NCBI GenBank assembly: GCA_965217135.1
Contig: OZ244249.1
Coordinates: forward strand, 1,488,001-1,552,000
DNA length: 64,000 nt
Origin: HXMU1420-2 sp017643305
Lineage (GTDB): Bacteria > Pseudomonadota > Alphaproteobacteria > Rhodobacterales > Rhodobacteraceae
Reading direction: 5' to 3'
The notes under the pieces are model-generated. The model ran no database searches. It was not told where the DNA came from and was given only the letters and a program-made list of their open reading frames with translations. Position numbers and translations under genes: made by a program. Every line of letters starts with the position of its first letter. Positions within the stretch are counted from its first letter, which is position 1. Below are positions 16,482 through 24,831 of the stretch, one piece after another.

Positions 16482-17254
16482 GCGATGATGTTCTGCTGAT
16501 TGAAAAGGACGGTCCGGTTGCGACCGTTACGATGAACCGTCCCGACAAGATGAACGCGTTCAACGATGCGCTGAAGGATGCGATGCGCAAGGCTGTCGGG
16601 CGGCTGAACGATGATGACGCCATTCGGGTTGTGATCCTCAAAGGGTCGGGCAAGGGGTTTTGCGCCGGGGCCGATCTGGGCGGGGGCAGCATTGCTGACC
16701 CGATCAGCTTTCATCTCGACATCGACTACAAACCATTCCTGACAGGCATCGAAAAATCCGACAAGATCTGGATCGCGCAGGTCCATGGTGCGGCGGCCGG
16801 TGTGGGCGCGGCGGTGATGATGAACTGCGATCTCGTGGTGATGGCCGAGGACGCTTATCTGTACATGGCCTTTGCCGCGATCGGGCTGGTGCCGGATGGC
16901 GGCAACACGCAGCTGATGTTGCAGCACCTCGGCTATCACCGCGCGCTGCAATCGGTTCTGGAAGGGCGCAAGATGCCCGCAGTTGAATGCCTGGACTGCG
17001 GTATGGCCAACAAGGTTGTGCCCGCGGAAGACCTGGATAACGCCGCGCGCGAATGGGCTGACCGGCTGGCGCAGACCGCACCGCTGGCGTTGGCGGCCAG
17101 CAAGCGGTTGCTGCGGTCGGTGGGGTCCATGAGCTTTGGCGATGCGATCACGCAGGAAGGTTTGGAACAGACCCCGCTGATCAAGTCCAACGACTTCAAG
17201 GAAGGCGTAGCAGCGTTCTTCCAGAAGCGTAAACCGGAATGGACCGGAACCTAG
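16478..17254 (+). CDS. Enoyl-CoA hydratase/isomerase (beta-oxidation operon)
   Basis: A 258-residue crotonase-family protein. It has the N-terminal GPVATVTMNRPDKMNAFND, the oxyanion segment GKGFCAGADLGGG, the second oxyanion peptide HGAAAGVGAAVMMNCDLVV and FAAIGLVPDGG. The last motif, with Asp rather than Glu in the second acid region, is common in PaaG-like isomerases/hydratases. It may therefore shift double bonds rather than, or as well as, hydrate. Its start overlaps the acyl-CoA dehydrogenase stop (ATGA), and the racemase follows 29 bases later. Confidence 0.87.
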   Translation: MSDDVLLIEKDGPVATVTMNRPDKMNAFNDALKDAMRKAVGRLNDDDAIRVVILKGSGKGFCAGADLGGGSIADPISFHLDIDYKPFLTGIEKSDKIWIAQVHGAAAGVGAAVMMNCDLVVMAEDAYLYMAFAAIGLVPDGGNTQLMLQHLGYHRALQSVLEGRKMPAVECLDCGMANKVVPAEDLDNAAREWADRLAQTAPLALAASKRLLRSVGSMSFGDAITQEGLEQTPLIKSNDFKEGVAAFFQKRKPEWTGT

Positions 17255-17283
17255 GAGCGCTGGATATGGGGAGGATTTGAGTC

Positions 17284-18411
17284 ATGAGCGGTGCGCTGTC
17301 CGGCCTGAAGGTTGTGGAAATGGCGGGGCTGGGCCCGTGCCCTCTGGCTGGCCAGTTGCTGGCGGATCATGGCGCGGACGTGGTGGTGATCGATCGCGCC
17401 TCGCGCAAGCCCGACCCGAGGGATGTGAACCATCGCGGCAAGCGGTCGGTTGCGGTGAACCTGAAGTCCGAGGCCGGGGTAGAGGTGGCGCGCAAGCTGA
17501 TCGCTCAGGCTGATGTGCTGATCGAAGGGTTCCGCCCCGGTGTGATGGAAAAGCTGGGGCTTGGGCCAGAGGAATGTCTCACCCTGAACCCGCGCCTGAT
17601 CTATGGCCGTATGACAGGTTGGGGCCAGGACGGACCCTTGGCACACACAGCGGGCCATGACTTGAACTACCTGTCCATCACCGGCGCGTTGCATGCAATG
17701 GGTCGCAAAGGCGAACCGCCCGTGCCCCCGCTGAACCTGGCGGCGGATTACGGCGGGGGCACCATGTTCCTGCTGTTTGGCGTGCTGATGGCGCTTTATG
17801 AACGAAGCTCCAGCGGCAAGGGGCAGGTGCTGGATGTTGCCATGTCCGAAGGCGTCCCGGCGATGATGGGCCTGCTCCATTCGATGTTGGCGCAAGGGTT
17901 CTGGTCGCCGCAGCGCGACAGCAACATGCTGGACGGCGCTGCGCCCTATTACCGGTGTTACGAGACCAGAGATGCCAAGTTCCTGTCCGTTGGCGCGATT
18001 GAGCCGCAGTTTTACGCCGAATTGGTGCAGCTGGCGGGCCTGCCCGAGGCGGATCGCAGCACGCAGAACGACCGGGGCATTTGGCCCGACCGTGCCGAGG
18101 CATATGCGGCCCTGTTTCGAACCAAGACCCGCGATGAATGGGTGAAGATCTTTGATGGCTCCGACGCCTGCGTCGCACCGGTGCTGGGCTGGGATGAACT
18201 GGAAGATCACCCGCAAAATGCTGCGCGCGGGACGTTCCTGCGGGTGGGTGATGTGATGCAGGCCGCGCCTGCGCCGCGATTGGACCGCACGCCGGCCGGC
18301 AGACCCACCGCGCCAGGAGCCAGGGGGGAAGACAACACCGCGGTGTTGTCAGAATTGGGATATTCGGCCGAAGACATCGCGGCCTTTGCAGATGGCGGGG
18401 TTCTGACCTGA
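17284..18411 (+). CDS. Alpha-methylacyl-CoA racemase (CaiB/BaiF family)
   Basis: A 375-residue class III CoA-transferase-fold protein. The catalytic set of 2-methylacyl-CoA racemases is visible: H125 in AGHDLNYLS, D155 in AADYGGGT and E227 in YYRCYETRD. The segment MTGWGQDGPLA and the N-terminal GLGPCPLAGQLLADHGADV, both conserved in this racemase group, separate it from true CoA transferases. It would interconvert (R)- and (S)-2-methylacyl-CoA so that branched chains can enter beta-oxidation (family knowledge). Last gene of the operon; a stem lies at 18441-18463 just beyond. Confidence 0.87.
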   Translation: MSGALSGLKVVEMAGLGPCPLAGQLLADHGADVVVIDRASRKPDPRDVNHRGKRSVAVNLKSEAGVEVARKLIAQADVLIEGFRPGVMEKLGLGPEECLTLNPRLIYGRMTGWGQDGPLAHTAGHDLNYLSITGALHAMGRKGEPPVPPLNLAADYGGGTMFLLFGVLMALYERSSSGKGQVLDVAMSEGVPAMMGLLHSMLAQGFWSPQRDSNMLDGAAPYYRCYETRDAKFLSVGAIEPQFYAELVQLAGLPEADRSTQNDRGIWPDRAEAYAALFRTKTRDEWVKIFDGSDACVAPVLGWDELEDHPQNAARGTFLRVGDVMQAAPAPRLDRTPAGRPTAPGARGEDNTAVLSELGYSAEDIAAFADGGVLT

Positions 18412-18440
18412 ACCGACTGAAATCTATAAAAGATTTCGAG

Positions 18441-18463
18441 CCGCTTTCTTTCAAAGAAAACGG
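18441..18463. terminator. Probable bidirectional terminator between convergent genes
   Basis: CCGCTTTCTTT at 18441-18451 pairs with AAAGAAAACGG (18453-18463) around a one-base centre with one mismatch. It lies between the stops of the racemase (18411) and transaldolase (18476). The T- and A-rich arms could serve transcription from both sides. A folding calculation would decide. Confidence 0.4.
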
Positions 18464-18475
18464 CCACCTTGCGTT

Positions 18476-19423
18476 TCAGCCATTCATTCTGTCGGCGACC
18501 AGCGCGATCAGTTTCTGATGGTCGGCATCGAAATTCCGGATCCCTTCCGCCAGTTTCTCGGTCGCCATAGCGTCAGCGTTCATCATCCAGCGGAACGTGA
18601 CCTCATCCATGTCGATCTTTGCGACGCCCGAAGCATTGTCCGGCGACAAAACGCGGGGCAGGGCGCTGGTATCGTTTTCCAGCTCTTCCAACAGCGATGG
18701 CGCGATGGTCAGGCGGTCACACCCTGCAAGCGCCATGATCTGGTCTGTACTCCGGAATGACGCGCCCATCACAACGGTATTGATGCCGTTGGATTTGTAA
18801 TAGTCGTAGATGCCCTGCACCGATTTCACGCCCGGGTCTTCGTCCGGTGCGTAGCTGTCGCGCCCTTCCACCTTTTTGTACCAGTCTGTAATCCGCCCGA
18901 CAAAAGGCGAGATCAGGAACACGTCTGCGTCGGCGCAGGCCACTGCCTGAGCCATGGAAAACAGCAGGGTCAGGTTGCAATCGATCCCTTCGCTTTGCAG
19001 GATTTCAGCAGCTCGTATGCCTTCCCACGTGGCGGCCAGCTTTATCAGGATGCGGTCTTTTCCCACGCCGCGCGCGGCATAGTCGGCAATGATTGCACGG
19101 GCCCGCGTGACGGAGGCGTCCACATCAAAGGACAGACAGGCATCGACCTCGGTCGATACCCGGCCCGGCACGATCGCGGCCAGTTCACTGCCCACGGCCA
19201 CGGTCAGCGTGTCGCAGACGGCTGCGGCACTCAGCCCGGCGGTCTTGCCGGCCCCAATTTCCCGCGCCAGCAGCGCTTCGGTGGCGGGGTCGGAGATCGC
19301 TTTCAGCACCAGCGACGGGTTCGTGGTACAGTCTTCGGGTGCGTATTGCTTCACGGCGGCAACTTCGCCGGTGTCGGCGACCACAACGGTCATGTCTCTC
19401 AGCTGGGCGAGGGTGGAGGTCAT
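18476..19423 (-). CDS. tal: Transaldolase, class I (TalB-like)
   Basis: A 315-residue transaldolase exchanging dihydroxyacetone units between fructose 6-phosphate/erythrose 4-phosphate and sedoheptulose 7-phosphate/glyceraldehyde 3-phosphate. Key residues: D17 in VVVADTGE, the CTTNPSL segment, and the Schiff-base Lys K128 in ILIKLAATWEGI. Length matches the TalB group, not the short fructose-6-phosphate aldolases. It shares the minus strand with the aminotransferase 30 bases upstream. Nearby EryH/EryI-like isomerases produce erythrose 4-phosphate, a transaldolase substrate, which suggests a metabolic link. Confidence 0.93.
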   Translation of the reverse strand: MTSTLAQLRDMTVVVADTGEVAAVKQYAPEDCTTNPSLVLKAISDPATEALLAREIGAGKTAGLSAAAVCDTLTVAVGSELAAIVPGRVSTEVDACLSFDVDASVTRARAIIADYAARGVGKDRILIKLAATWEGIRAAEILQSEGIDCNLTLLFSMAQAVACADADVFLISPFVGRITDWYKKVEGRDSYAPDEDPGVKSVQGIYDYYKSNGINTVVMGASFRSTDQIMALAGCDRLTIAPSLLEELENDTSALPRVLSPDNASGVAKIDMDEVTFRWMMNADAMATEKLAEGIRNFDADHQKLIALVADRMNG

Positions 19424-19453
19424 GTTTGGCTCCTGCGTTTGGGGTGGGTTCGC

Positions 19454-20374
19454 TCAGCCTGCGCTGGCGCGGATCAGATCTTTGTAAAGCGCGCGGATGC
19501 GGGTAAAGACCGGCCCGGCCTTGCCACCGCCAATTACCCGTCCGTCAATTTCGAAAACCGGCGTTTGCGCGCCGAAGGTCCCGGTCAGAAACGCTTCATC
19601 CGCGCCATATGTGTCGACCAGCGAATAGTTGCGTTCAAAAACCGGAATGTTGTTGGCACGGCACAGGTCAATAACCTTCTGCCGAGTGATACCGTTCATG
19701 CAATAATCACCGGTGGAGGTCCACACAGCCCCCTTCCGCACGATGAAGAAATTGCAGGCGTTGGTGGTGTTCACGAAACCGAACGGATCCAGCATCAGTG
19801 CCTCATCTGCGCCTGCGCGTATGGCATGGTTCAGCGCGATGATGCAGTTCAGCTTGGAATGGGAGTTGAGCTTGGCGTCCTGTGTCAGCGGCAGCCCGCG
19901 ATGATGCGGAACGGTGAACAGCCTGATGCCTCGGTCCACCACGCTGTCATCTGGCTTGGAATGCTCCGCGATGATTACGATGGTTGGGCCCCAGACGCTC
20001 AGATGGGGGTGCTGGAACGGTTTCTTTTTCCGTCCTCGCGTGATCATCAAGCGAATATGCACGTCGGTGCGCATGTCGTTGGCGGCCAGCGTGTCGCGGA
20101 TCGCCTGAACCAGTTCCGACCGCGTCTTGCCGATCTCCATGTCAACATACAAAGCGGCCTCATAGAGCCGGTCCAGATGATCGTCGAGAAACGGGATGTG
20201 CCCATCATAGATCCGCAGGCCTTCCCAGATCCCGTCGCCAAGCATGAAACCGCTGTCATAAACCGACACCATCGCGCGGTCGCGATGTATGATTTCCCCG
20301 TCGACATAGATCAGGATGTCGTCATTGCGGTCGTCTTGTGCCGCATCATGGGTGGAAACGTGGGTATCTGTCAT
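19454..20374 (-). CDS. Class IV PLP aminotransferase (BCAT/D-amino-acid aminotransferase type)
   Basis: A 306-residue fold-type IV aminotransferase. Visible: the N-terminal YDSGFMLGDGIWEGLRIYDG segment, the PLP-binding Lys K174 in NSHSKLNCIIAL, and FVNTTNACNFFIV of the cofactor phosphate region. The family includes branched-chain, D-alanine and (R)-amine aminotransferases. GDGIWEGLR fits an acidic or branched-chain-like pocket, but the substrate cannot be fixed. It is upstream of transaldolase on the minus strand and downstream of the RraA-like aldolase, with 100 bases between. Confidence 0.85.
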   Translation of the reverse strand: MTDTHVSTHDAAQDDRNDDILIYVDGEIIHRDRAMVSVYDSGFMLGDGIWEGLRIYDGHIPFLDDHLDRLYEAALYVDMEIGKTRSELVQAIRDTLAANDMRTDVHIRLMITRGRKKKPFQHPHLSVWGPTIVIIAEHSKPDDSVVDRGIRLFTVPHHRGLPLTQDAKLNSHSKLNCIIALNHAIRAGADEALMLDPFGFVNTTNACNFFIVRKGAVWTSTGDYCMNGITRQKVIDLCRANNIPVFERNYSLVDTYGADEAFLTGTFGAQTPVFEIDGRVIGGGKAGPVFTRIRALYKDLIRASAG

Positions 20375-20474
20375 GGGCCCCTGTGGCTCCTGTCCGCGCA
20401 GCCGGACGTATCAGGGGCTGGATAGCGGCCCTGCCTTAAAGGTCAAGTCCGAACTCGGGCCTTTGGACTGCCTG

Positions 20475-21173
20475 TCAGTCTACCACAACCGCACTGCCAT
20501 CGGCGATCATGTCCTCGATCGCCTGCATTTGGCAGAACCCGTCTCGGACCTTTTCTTCCAACGCGGCCTCCAGCGAGGTGACATGCCGGACCTTTTCCGC
20601 CACCGCGTCGATCTGGCCATAGGGCACCACGACCACGCCGTTGCGGTCCGCCACGATCAGGTCGCCGCTTTCGACCCGCCGCCCGCCGATATCGGCGCCA
20701 AAGCCAACCCGGCCGGGGCCGTTGGAGTAAGGAGAATTGGGGCTGAGCCCGGTGCACCAGACTGGCAGGCCGGTTTCTACGATGCCGTCATAATCGCGCA
20801 TCTCGCCATCGGTCACGAACCCAGCAGCCCCCTTGTTTTTCAGCATCCCGCAAAACTGGTCGCCCGACGCGGAACAGTTGCGGTGCCCATGCACGGCGGA
20901 CACCACGATATCCCCCGGTTCCAGCACATGCAGCGCACCCATCGTCGCCAGAATTTCCGCCGGTCCGTTTTCTGCCACCAGCGCGGGACCAACCGCCTGG
21001 CAATCCAGATCGCGCCCGCCGCCCAGCGGCTGAATGTTTGAAGCCAGCGCACCCAGACCGTTCATTGCGTCGCAGACAAAGCCGGTGGGCACGTCCCGAA
21101 ACGCCGCTATCTGCGCGGCAGTCGGGCGCGGGAAAGTCCGGCGGATTGTCAGGCGTGGGGGTTCTTCGATCAT
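20475..21173 (-). CDS. RraA/HMG-aldolase family protein (possible 4-hydroxy-4-methyl-2-oxoglutarate aldolase)
   Basis: A 232-residue protein of the RraA-like fold. Class II (metal-dependent) members split 4-hydroxy-4-methyl-2-oxoglutarate or 4-carboxy-4-hydroxy-2-oxoadipate to pyruvate or oxaloacetate. Visible family segments are FRDVPTGFVCDAMNGLG near the N-terminus, the GAAGFVTDGEMRDYDGI region with the R-D metal/substrate pair, and GDLIVADRNGVVVVP. The start ATG at 21173 is chosen because GGAGG precedes it; the frame also extends 10 codons upstream without an RBS. Diverges from the EryH-like gene. Substrate not assignable. Confidence 0.8.
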   Translation of the reverse strand: MIEEPPRLTIRRTFPRPTAAQIAAFRDVPTGFVCDAMNGLGALASNIQPLGGGRDLDCQAVGPALVAENGPAEILATMGALHVLEPGDIVVSAVHGHRNCSASGDQFCGMLKNKGAAGFVTDGEMRDYDGIVETGLPVWCTGLSPNSPYSNGPGRVGFGADIGGRRVESGDLIVADRNGVVVVPYGQIDAVAEKVRHVTSLEAALEEKVRDGFCQMQAIEDMIADGSAVVVD

Positions 21174-21257
21174 GGGAGCCTCCGGGCGTTCATCTTGTCG
21201 CAAGGTAACGGACAGCTTATACCCGGTTCAATGTGGTTTTCGGGGAGGGATGCCGCC

Positions 21258-22013
21258 ATGGCGCAACCGGACCTGTGGGTCGGCACCAGCTGGAAAATGA
21301 ACAAGACGCTGGACCAGGCCCTGGCGTTTGCCAAGCGCCTTGTTGCAACTGATGCACCGCCCCATTTGCAGCGTTTTGTCGTCCCGCCTTTCACGGCCGT
21401 GCGCGAGGTGTCTCGGGCCTTGAAGGGCAGTTCCGTTAAAACTGGCGTCCAGAACATGCATTGGGCCGATCACGGGGCGTGGACTGGGGAAATCTCCCCG
21501 CTGATGGTGCGGGATTGCGGTGCGCAGCTTGTCGAATTGGGCCATTCTGAACGCCGCGCGCATTTTGGCGAAACCGATGACACCGTGGGGCTGAAAGCAG
21601 CGGCAGCGGTGCGGCACGGGCTGATCCCGCTGATCTGTATCGGTGAAACACGGGAAGACCAAGATGCAGGCCGAGCGGATGTCGTGCTTGACCGACAGGT
21701 GCGCGCCGCGCTGGGCGAGATTGGGGATGCCGATGCGCCAGTTCTGCTGGCCTATGAGCCGGTCTGGGCCATCGGTGACGGCGGCCAGCCCGCCAGCCCG
21801 GACTATGCCGACGCGCGACAGCGGGAGATTGCCGCCGTCGCGCGTGAGATGCTTGGCCGCAAAGTGCTGTGTTTGTATGGCGGGTCGGTCACGGCGGACA
21901 ATTGCACCGACCTGATCGTCTGCCCGCATATCGATGGTCTTTTCATCGGGCGCGCGGCCTGGGAGGTAGAAGGATATCTGGACATACTGGCGCGCTGCGC
22001 GGCGGTGACCTGA
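21258..22013 (+). CDS. Triose-phosphate-isomerase-like L-erythrulose-1-phosphate isomerase (EryH/TpiA2 type)
   Basis: A 251-residue TIM barrel. It keeps the triose-phosphate isomerase machinery: K13, H96 in ELGHSERR and E167 in LAYEPVWAIGDGG. The usual NWKMN is GTSWKMNKT, a variant I associate with EryH/LerI enzymes of erythritol catabolism (L-erythrulose 1-phosphate to D-erythrulose 4-phosphate). The ATG at 21258 follows GGGGAGGG. The RpiB-like partner follows 12 bases later, the same pairing as Brucella eryH-eryI (family knowledge). No erythritol kinase or dehydrogenase is nearby, so the substrate source is open. A second ordinary triose-phosphate isomerase remains possible. Confidence 0.82.
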   Translation: MAQPDLWVGTSWKMNKTLDQALAFAKRLVATDAPPHLQRFVVPPFTAVREVSRALKGSSVKTGVQNMHWADHGAWTGEISPLMVRDCGAQLVELGHSERRAHFGETDDTVGLKAAAAVRHGLIPLICIGETREDQDAGRADVVLDRQVRAALGEIGDADAPVLLAYEPVWAIGDGGQPASPDYADARQREIAAVAREMLGRKVLCLYGGSVTADNCTDLIVCPHIDGLFIGRAAWEVEGYLDILARCAAVT

Positions 22014-22025
22014 AGGAGGAAAAGC

Positions 22026-22481
22026 ATGAAGATTGCAGTGGCTGGCGACAGTGCCGGGGAAGGATTGTCGCGCATTCTGGCTGAATATCTGAGCGACCGC
22101 TACGAGGTGTCGGAAATCTCGCATACCGACGCGGGGCCGGATTCGTTTTACGCCAATCTGGCGGATCGGGTTGGCTCTGCCGTGATGAGCGGCAGCTATG
22201 ATCGGGCCATTCTGGTCTGCGGCACAGGCATCGGGGTCTGCATTGCGGCCAACAAGGTGCCGGGTATCCGTGCGGCGCTGGTCAGTGATGCCTATTCCGC
22301 CGCCAAGGCCGCCACGTCGAACAACGCCCAGATCGTGACCATAGGCGCGCGAACAATCGCGCCGGAGTTGGCCAAGACCATCATCGACGCCTACCTAGAT
22401 AACAGTTTTGATCCCGAAGGCCGGTCCGCCGGGAACGTCAACGCAATAGACGCGGTGGATGCCAAGTATTCCGGTGCCTAA
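22026..22481 (+). CDS. RpiB/LacAB family isomerase, probable D-erythrulose-4-phosphate isomerase (EryI/DerI type)
   Basis: A 151-residue RpiB-fold sugar-phosphate isomerase. The catalytic Cys motif VCGTGIGVCIAANKVPGIRAA and the preceding GSYDRAILV match RpiB. RpiB itself turns ribose 5-phosphate into ribulose 5-phosphate. EryI/DerI relatives turn D-erythrulose 4-phosphate into D-erythrose 4-phosphate, and the pairing with the EryH-like gene favours this. Good RBS (GGAGG) before the ATG. Product erythrose 4-phosphate could be used by the transaldolase encoded nearby. Confidence 0.8.
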   Translation: MKIAVAGDSAGEGLSRILAEYLSDRYEVSEISHTDAGPDSFYANLADRVGSAVMSGSYDRAILVCGTGIGVCIAANKVPGIRAALVSDAYSAAKAATSNNAQIVTIGARTIAPELAKTIIDAYLDNSFDPEGRSAGNVNAIDAVDAKYSGA

Positions 22482-22531
22482 AGGGCCGGGAAAGTAGTAA
22501 ACATAGCCCTGTGCCCAAAGTCGACGCCAGG

Positions 22532-23491
22532 CTATTCCGCCGCGTGCCGCCCCTGTGGGACCACTTCGTAACCCGGTTCTTCCGGCTCATCGTCTTCCAT
22601 CTCCGCCGGGAAACCGGGCGCGCGGATGTCCAGCCCGGTGGCCACTTCCAGACGCTTGATGATGTTGGGCGACAGCTCGCGGTCTCCGAACCGGGCAATG
22701 CCGTCATCGAAAATGTCGATCAGCACCGGATTGATCTCCAGCGGCACACCGGCCCGGTCCGCCACTTGCTGGAACAGGCCGATGTCCTTTTTCACAAGGT
22801 CCATGGTAAACGAAATGTCCCGTGATCCGTTCAGGATCACCTGGCTTTCAGTTTCATGAACGAAGCTGGTTCCCGAGGAGATTTTCATCGCCTCATAGGC
22901 CGTATTCAGATCCATGCCCGCCGCCTTGGCCACCACCAAAGCCTCGCAACAGGTCACCAGATTGGCTGTGGCGAGATAGTTGGTCAGCACTTTCAGGATA
23001 GATGCACTGCCCAGTTCCCCGGTATGCAGCACACGGCGGCCCATGGTGGTCAGGAAGGGCAGGATGCGGTCGAACGTATCCCGGTCACAGCCCGCGAAGA
23101 TTGAGATATTGCCGGTGGCTGCCCTGTGGCACCCGCCCGAAACCGGACAATCTACCGCCGCGCCGCCACGTGCGATCACCTGTGCGCCCAGCCGTTTGAC
23201 CTCCGCCTCGTCTGTCGTGGACATCTCCATCCAGATCTTGCCCGGCCCGACCTCTGGCAGCATCTCTTGCATCACGGCATCTGAGGCCGCAGGAGAAGGC
23301 AGGCAGGTGATGACCGCGTCGCAATCGCGCATCAACTGCGCCGGGCTTTCGCCCCGCTGCGCGCCCTGCGCCACGAAACTGTCCACCAGATCCGGGTTGA
23401 GGTCATGCACGCTCAGGTCCATCCCGTTGCGCAACAGGCTGCCGCTGAGCTTGCCGCCAACATTTCCAAGACCGATGAATCCAACTTTCAT
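22532..23491 (-). CDS. NAD(P)-dependent beta-hydroxyacid dehydrogenase (GarR/3-hydroxyisobutyrate dehydrogenase family)
   Basis: A 319-residue 6-phosphogluconate-dehydrogenase-like oxidoreductase. It has the N-terminal dinucleotide motif GFIGLGNVGGKL (residues 4-15), the substrate motif DCPVSGG at 114-120 and the catalytic Lys K167 in ILKVLTNYL. This family oxidises beta-hydroxyacids such as 3-hydroxyisobutyrate, tartronate semialdehyde or L-threonate. The roughly 25-residue C-terminal tail is acidic (EMEDDEPEEPG) and longer than usual. It is convergent with the EryI-like gene and divergent from the RidA-DUF1028 pair. Substrate uncertain. Confidence 0.83.
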   Translation of the reverse strand: MKVGFIGLGNVGGKLSGSLLRNGMDLSVHDLNPDLVDSFVAQGAQRGESPAQLMRDCDAVITCLPSPAASDAVMQEMLPEVGPGKIWMEMSTTDEAEVKRLGAQVIARGGAAVDCPVSGGCHRAATGNISIFAGCDRDTFDRILPFLTTMGRRVLHTGELGSASILKVLTNYLATANLVTCCEALVVAKAAGMDLNTAYEAMKISSGTSFVHETESQVILNGSRDISFTMDLVKKDIGLFQQVADRAGVPLEINPVLIDIFDDGIARFGDRELSPNIIKRLEVATGLDIRAPGFPAEMEDDEPEEPGYEVVPQGRHAAE

Positions 23492-23704
23492 ATCCGGGTT
23501 TCCCTGCTGTATCTGAGCGTTTGGCCCGAGCTAACCGCCGTGAACCACGCTGTGCCCGCCCGTTTGCGACAGGTTTGCAGGCAAAACGGGACTGCGCCTG
23601 CTGCTTAGGCTGGCCCGAACCAGTCCTGCGCCATTGCCTGCTTGATCCGCGCGGTAAATCTGCGAACCTGCAGGCCGCGCTGCAACCTGATCCGGAATTG
23701 AGAC

Positions 23705-24121
23705 GTGACCCATACCCGCATTCGCAAATTCAACACCAGTGAAACCTACCCCGAACAGAATCTGGATAATGACCTGTGCCAGGCGGTGGTCACACAGGGC
23801 GGAAAAACCGTCTGGATGCGTGGCCAGTGCCCACAGAACTTAGATGACGCAAAAAACATCAACAGCCATGATCCGACGGAACAGACGCACAAGGTGATGC
23901 AAAACATCCGCCAGCTGATCGAAGAAGCGGGCGGCAGCATGGAGCATCTGGTCAAGGTGGTGGTTTACATCACCGATGTCCGCCACCGTGAGGCCGTGTA
24001 CCGAACCATGGGCGAATACATCAAAGGGGTGTATCCGGTGTCCACTGGGTTGGTGGTGCAGGCGCTAGCGCGGCCGGAATGGCTGGTGGAAATTGATGCA
24101 ACGGCGGTGATCCCGGAATGA
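23705..24121 (+). CDS. RidA family protein (paired with DUF1028)
   Basis: A 138-residue RidA/YjgF homologue starting at GTG. The body QAVVTQGGKTVWMRGQ, IRQLIEEAGGSMEHLVKVVVYITDVRHREAVYR and the ending LARPEWLVEIDATAVIPE are typical. RidA proteins hydrolyse enamine/imine intermediates; this 'ALARPEWLVEI' subgroup often sits in catabolic operons for N-containing compounds. The stop overlaps the DUF1028 start (ATGA), so the two proteins are co-produced. It differs clearly from the other RidA protein of the window (5286-5681). Exact substrate unknown. Confidence 0.85.
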   Translation: MTHTRIRKFNTSETYPEQNLDNDLCQAVVTQGGKTVWMRGQCPQNLDDAKNINSHDPTEQTHKVMQNIRQLIEEAGGSMEHLVKVVVYITDVRHREAVYRTMGEYIKGVYPVSTGLVVQALARPEWLVEIDATAVIPE

Positions 24122-24792
24122 CCTTTTCGCTTGTCGCCCGCTGTGCTGAAACCGGTATGTTCGGGATCGCGATCTCTTCCTCCTCTCCTGCCGTGGCCGC
24201 GCGCTGTGCCTATACGCGGGCGGGCGTGGGGGCCGTGGCCAGCCAGAACATCACCGACCCCACACTGGGCCCCAAGGCTTTGAATTTGATGGCAGACGGG
24301 CTGAGCGCGGCAGAGGCTGTGGCTCGGGTGAAGGCTGAGGGCAAGTTCTTGGAATACCGGCAGGTCGTGGCCATTGATGCGATGGGACAGTCGGCTATCC
24401 ATTCCGGACCCAATTCGCTCGGCATCTGGACTGATGCCGCTGGGCGCGATGTACACGCAGCGGGCAATCTGCTGGCCAACCCGGATGTCCCGGCGGCTTT
24501 AGTGGCCGGCTTTGAGGGCGCCACCGGCCATCTGGGCGACCGTTTGATTGCTGCCATGCGCGCGGGGCTGGCCGCCGGGGGCGAAGCCGGGCCGGTGCAT
24601 TCTGCGGGCATACAACTGTGTGACACCGTCCCATGGCCCGTGGCTGATCTGCGCTGTGACTGGACCGAAGATTGTCCGATTGAGGCCATCGCCACCGCAT
24701 GGCAGGTCTACAAACCCCAGCTTGACGCCTATGTGCAACGTGCGCTCGACCCGCGCGAAGCGCCCAGCTACGGCGTGCCGGGGGACGAATGA
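24118..24792 (+). CDS. DUF1028 family protein (Ntn-hydrolase-like)
   Basis: A 224-residue DUF1028 protein. The start TFSLVARCAETGMFGIAISSSSPAVAARCAYTRAG is the family hallmark. The fold resembles Ntn hydrolases, with possible amidase or isoaspartyl-type activity, but no reaction has been firmly shown to my knowledge. Translationally coupled to RidA (4-base overlap) and followed by a LysR regulator 39 bases later. The RidA-DUF1028 association suggests hydrolysis of an N-containing catabolite; this is inference. Confidence 0.82.
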   Translation: MTFSLVARCAETGMFGIAISSSSPAVAARCAYTRAGVGAVASQNITDPTLGPKALNLMADGLSAAEAVARVKAEGKFLEYRQVVAIDAMGQSAIHSGPNSLGIWTDAAGRDVHAAGNLLANPDVPAALVAGFEGATGHLGDRLIAAMRAGLAAGGEAGPVHSAGIQLCDTVPWPVADLRCDWTEDCPIEAIATAWQVYKPQLDAYVQRALDPREAPSYGVPGDE

Positions 24793-24831
24793 CGCGCTTG
24801 AATTGCGTCGCCTAACACGCGATCAAAGCGC

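Noticed and set aside
18995..20425. A 476-codon plus-strand open frame
   Set aside because: It runs antisense to transaldolase and the aminotransferase, both with complete active sites.
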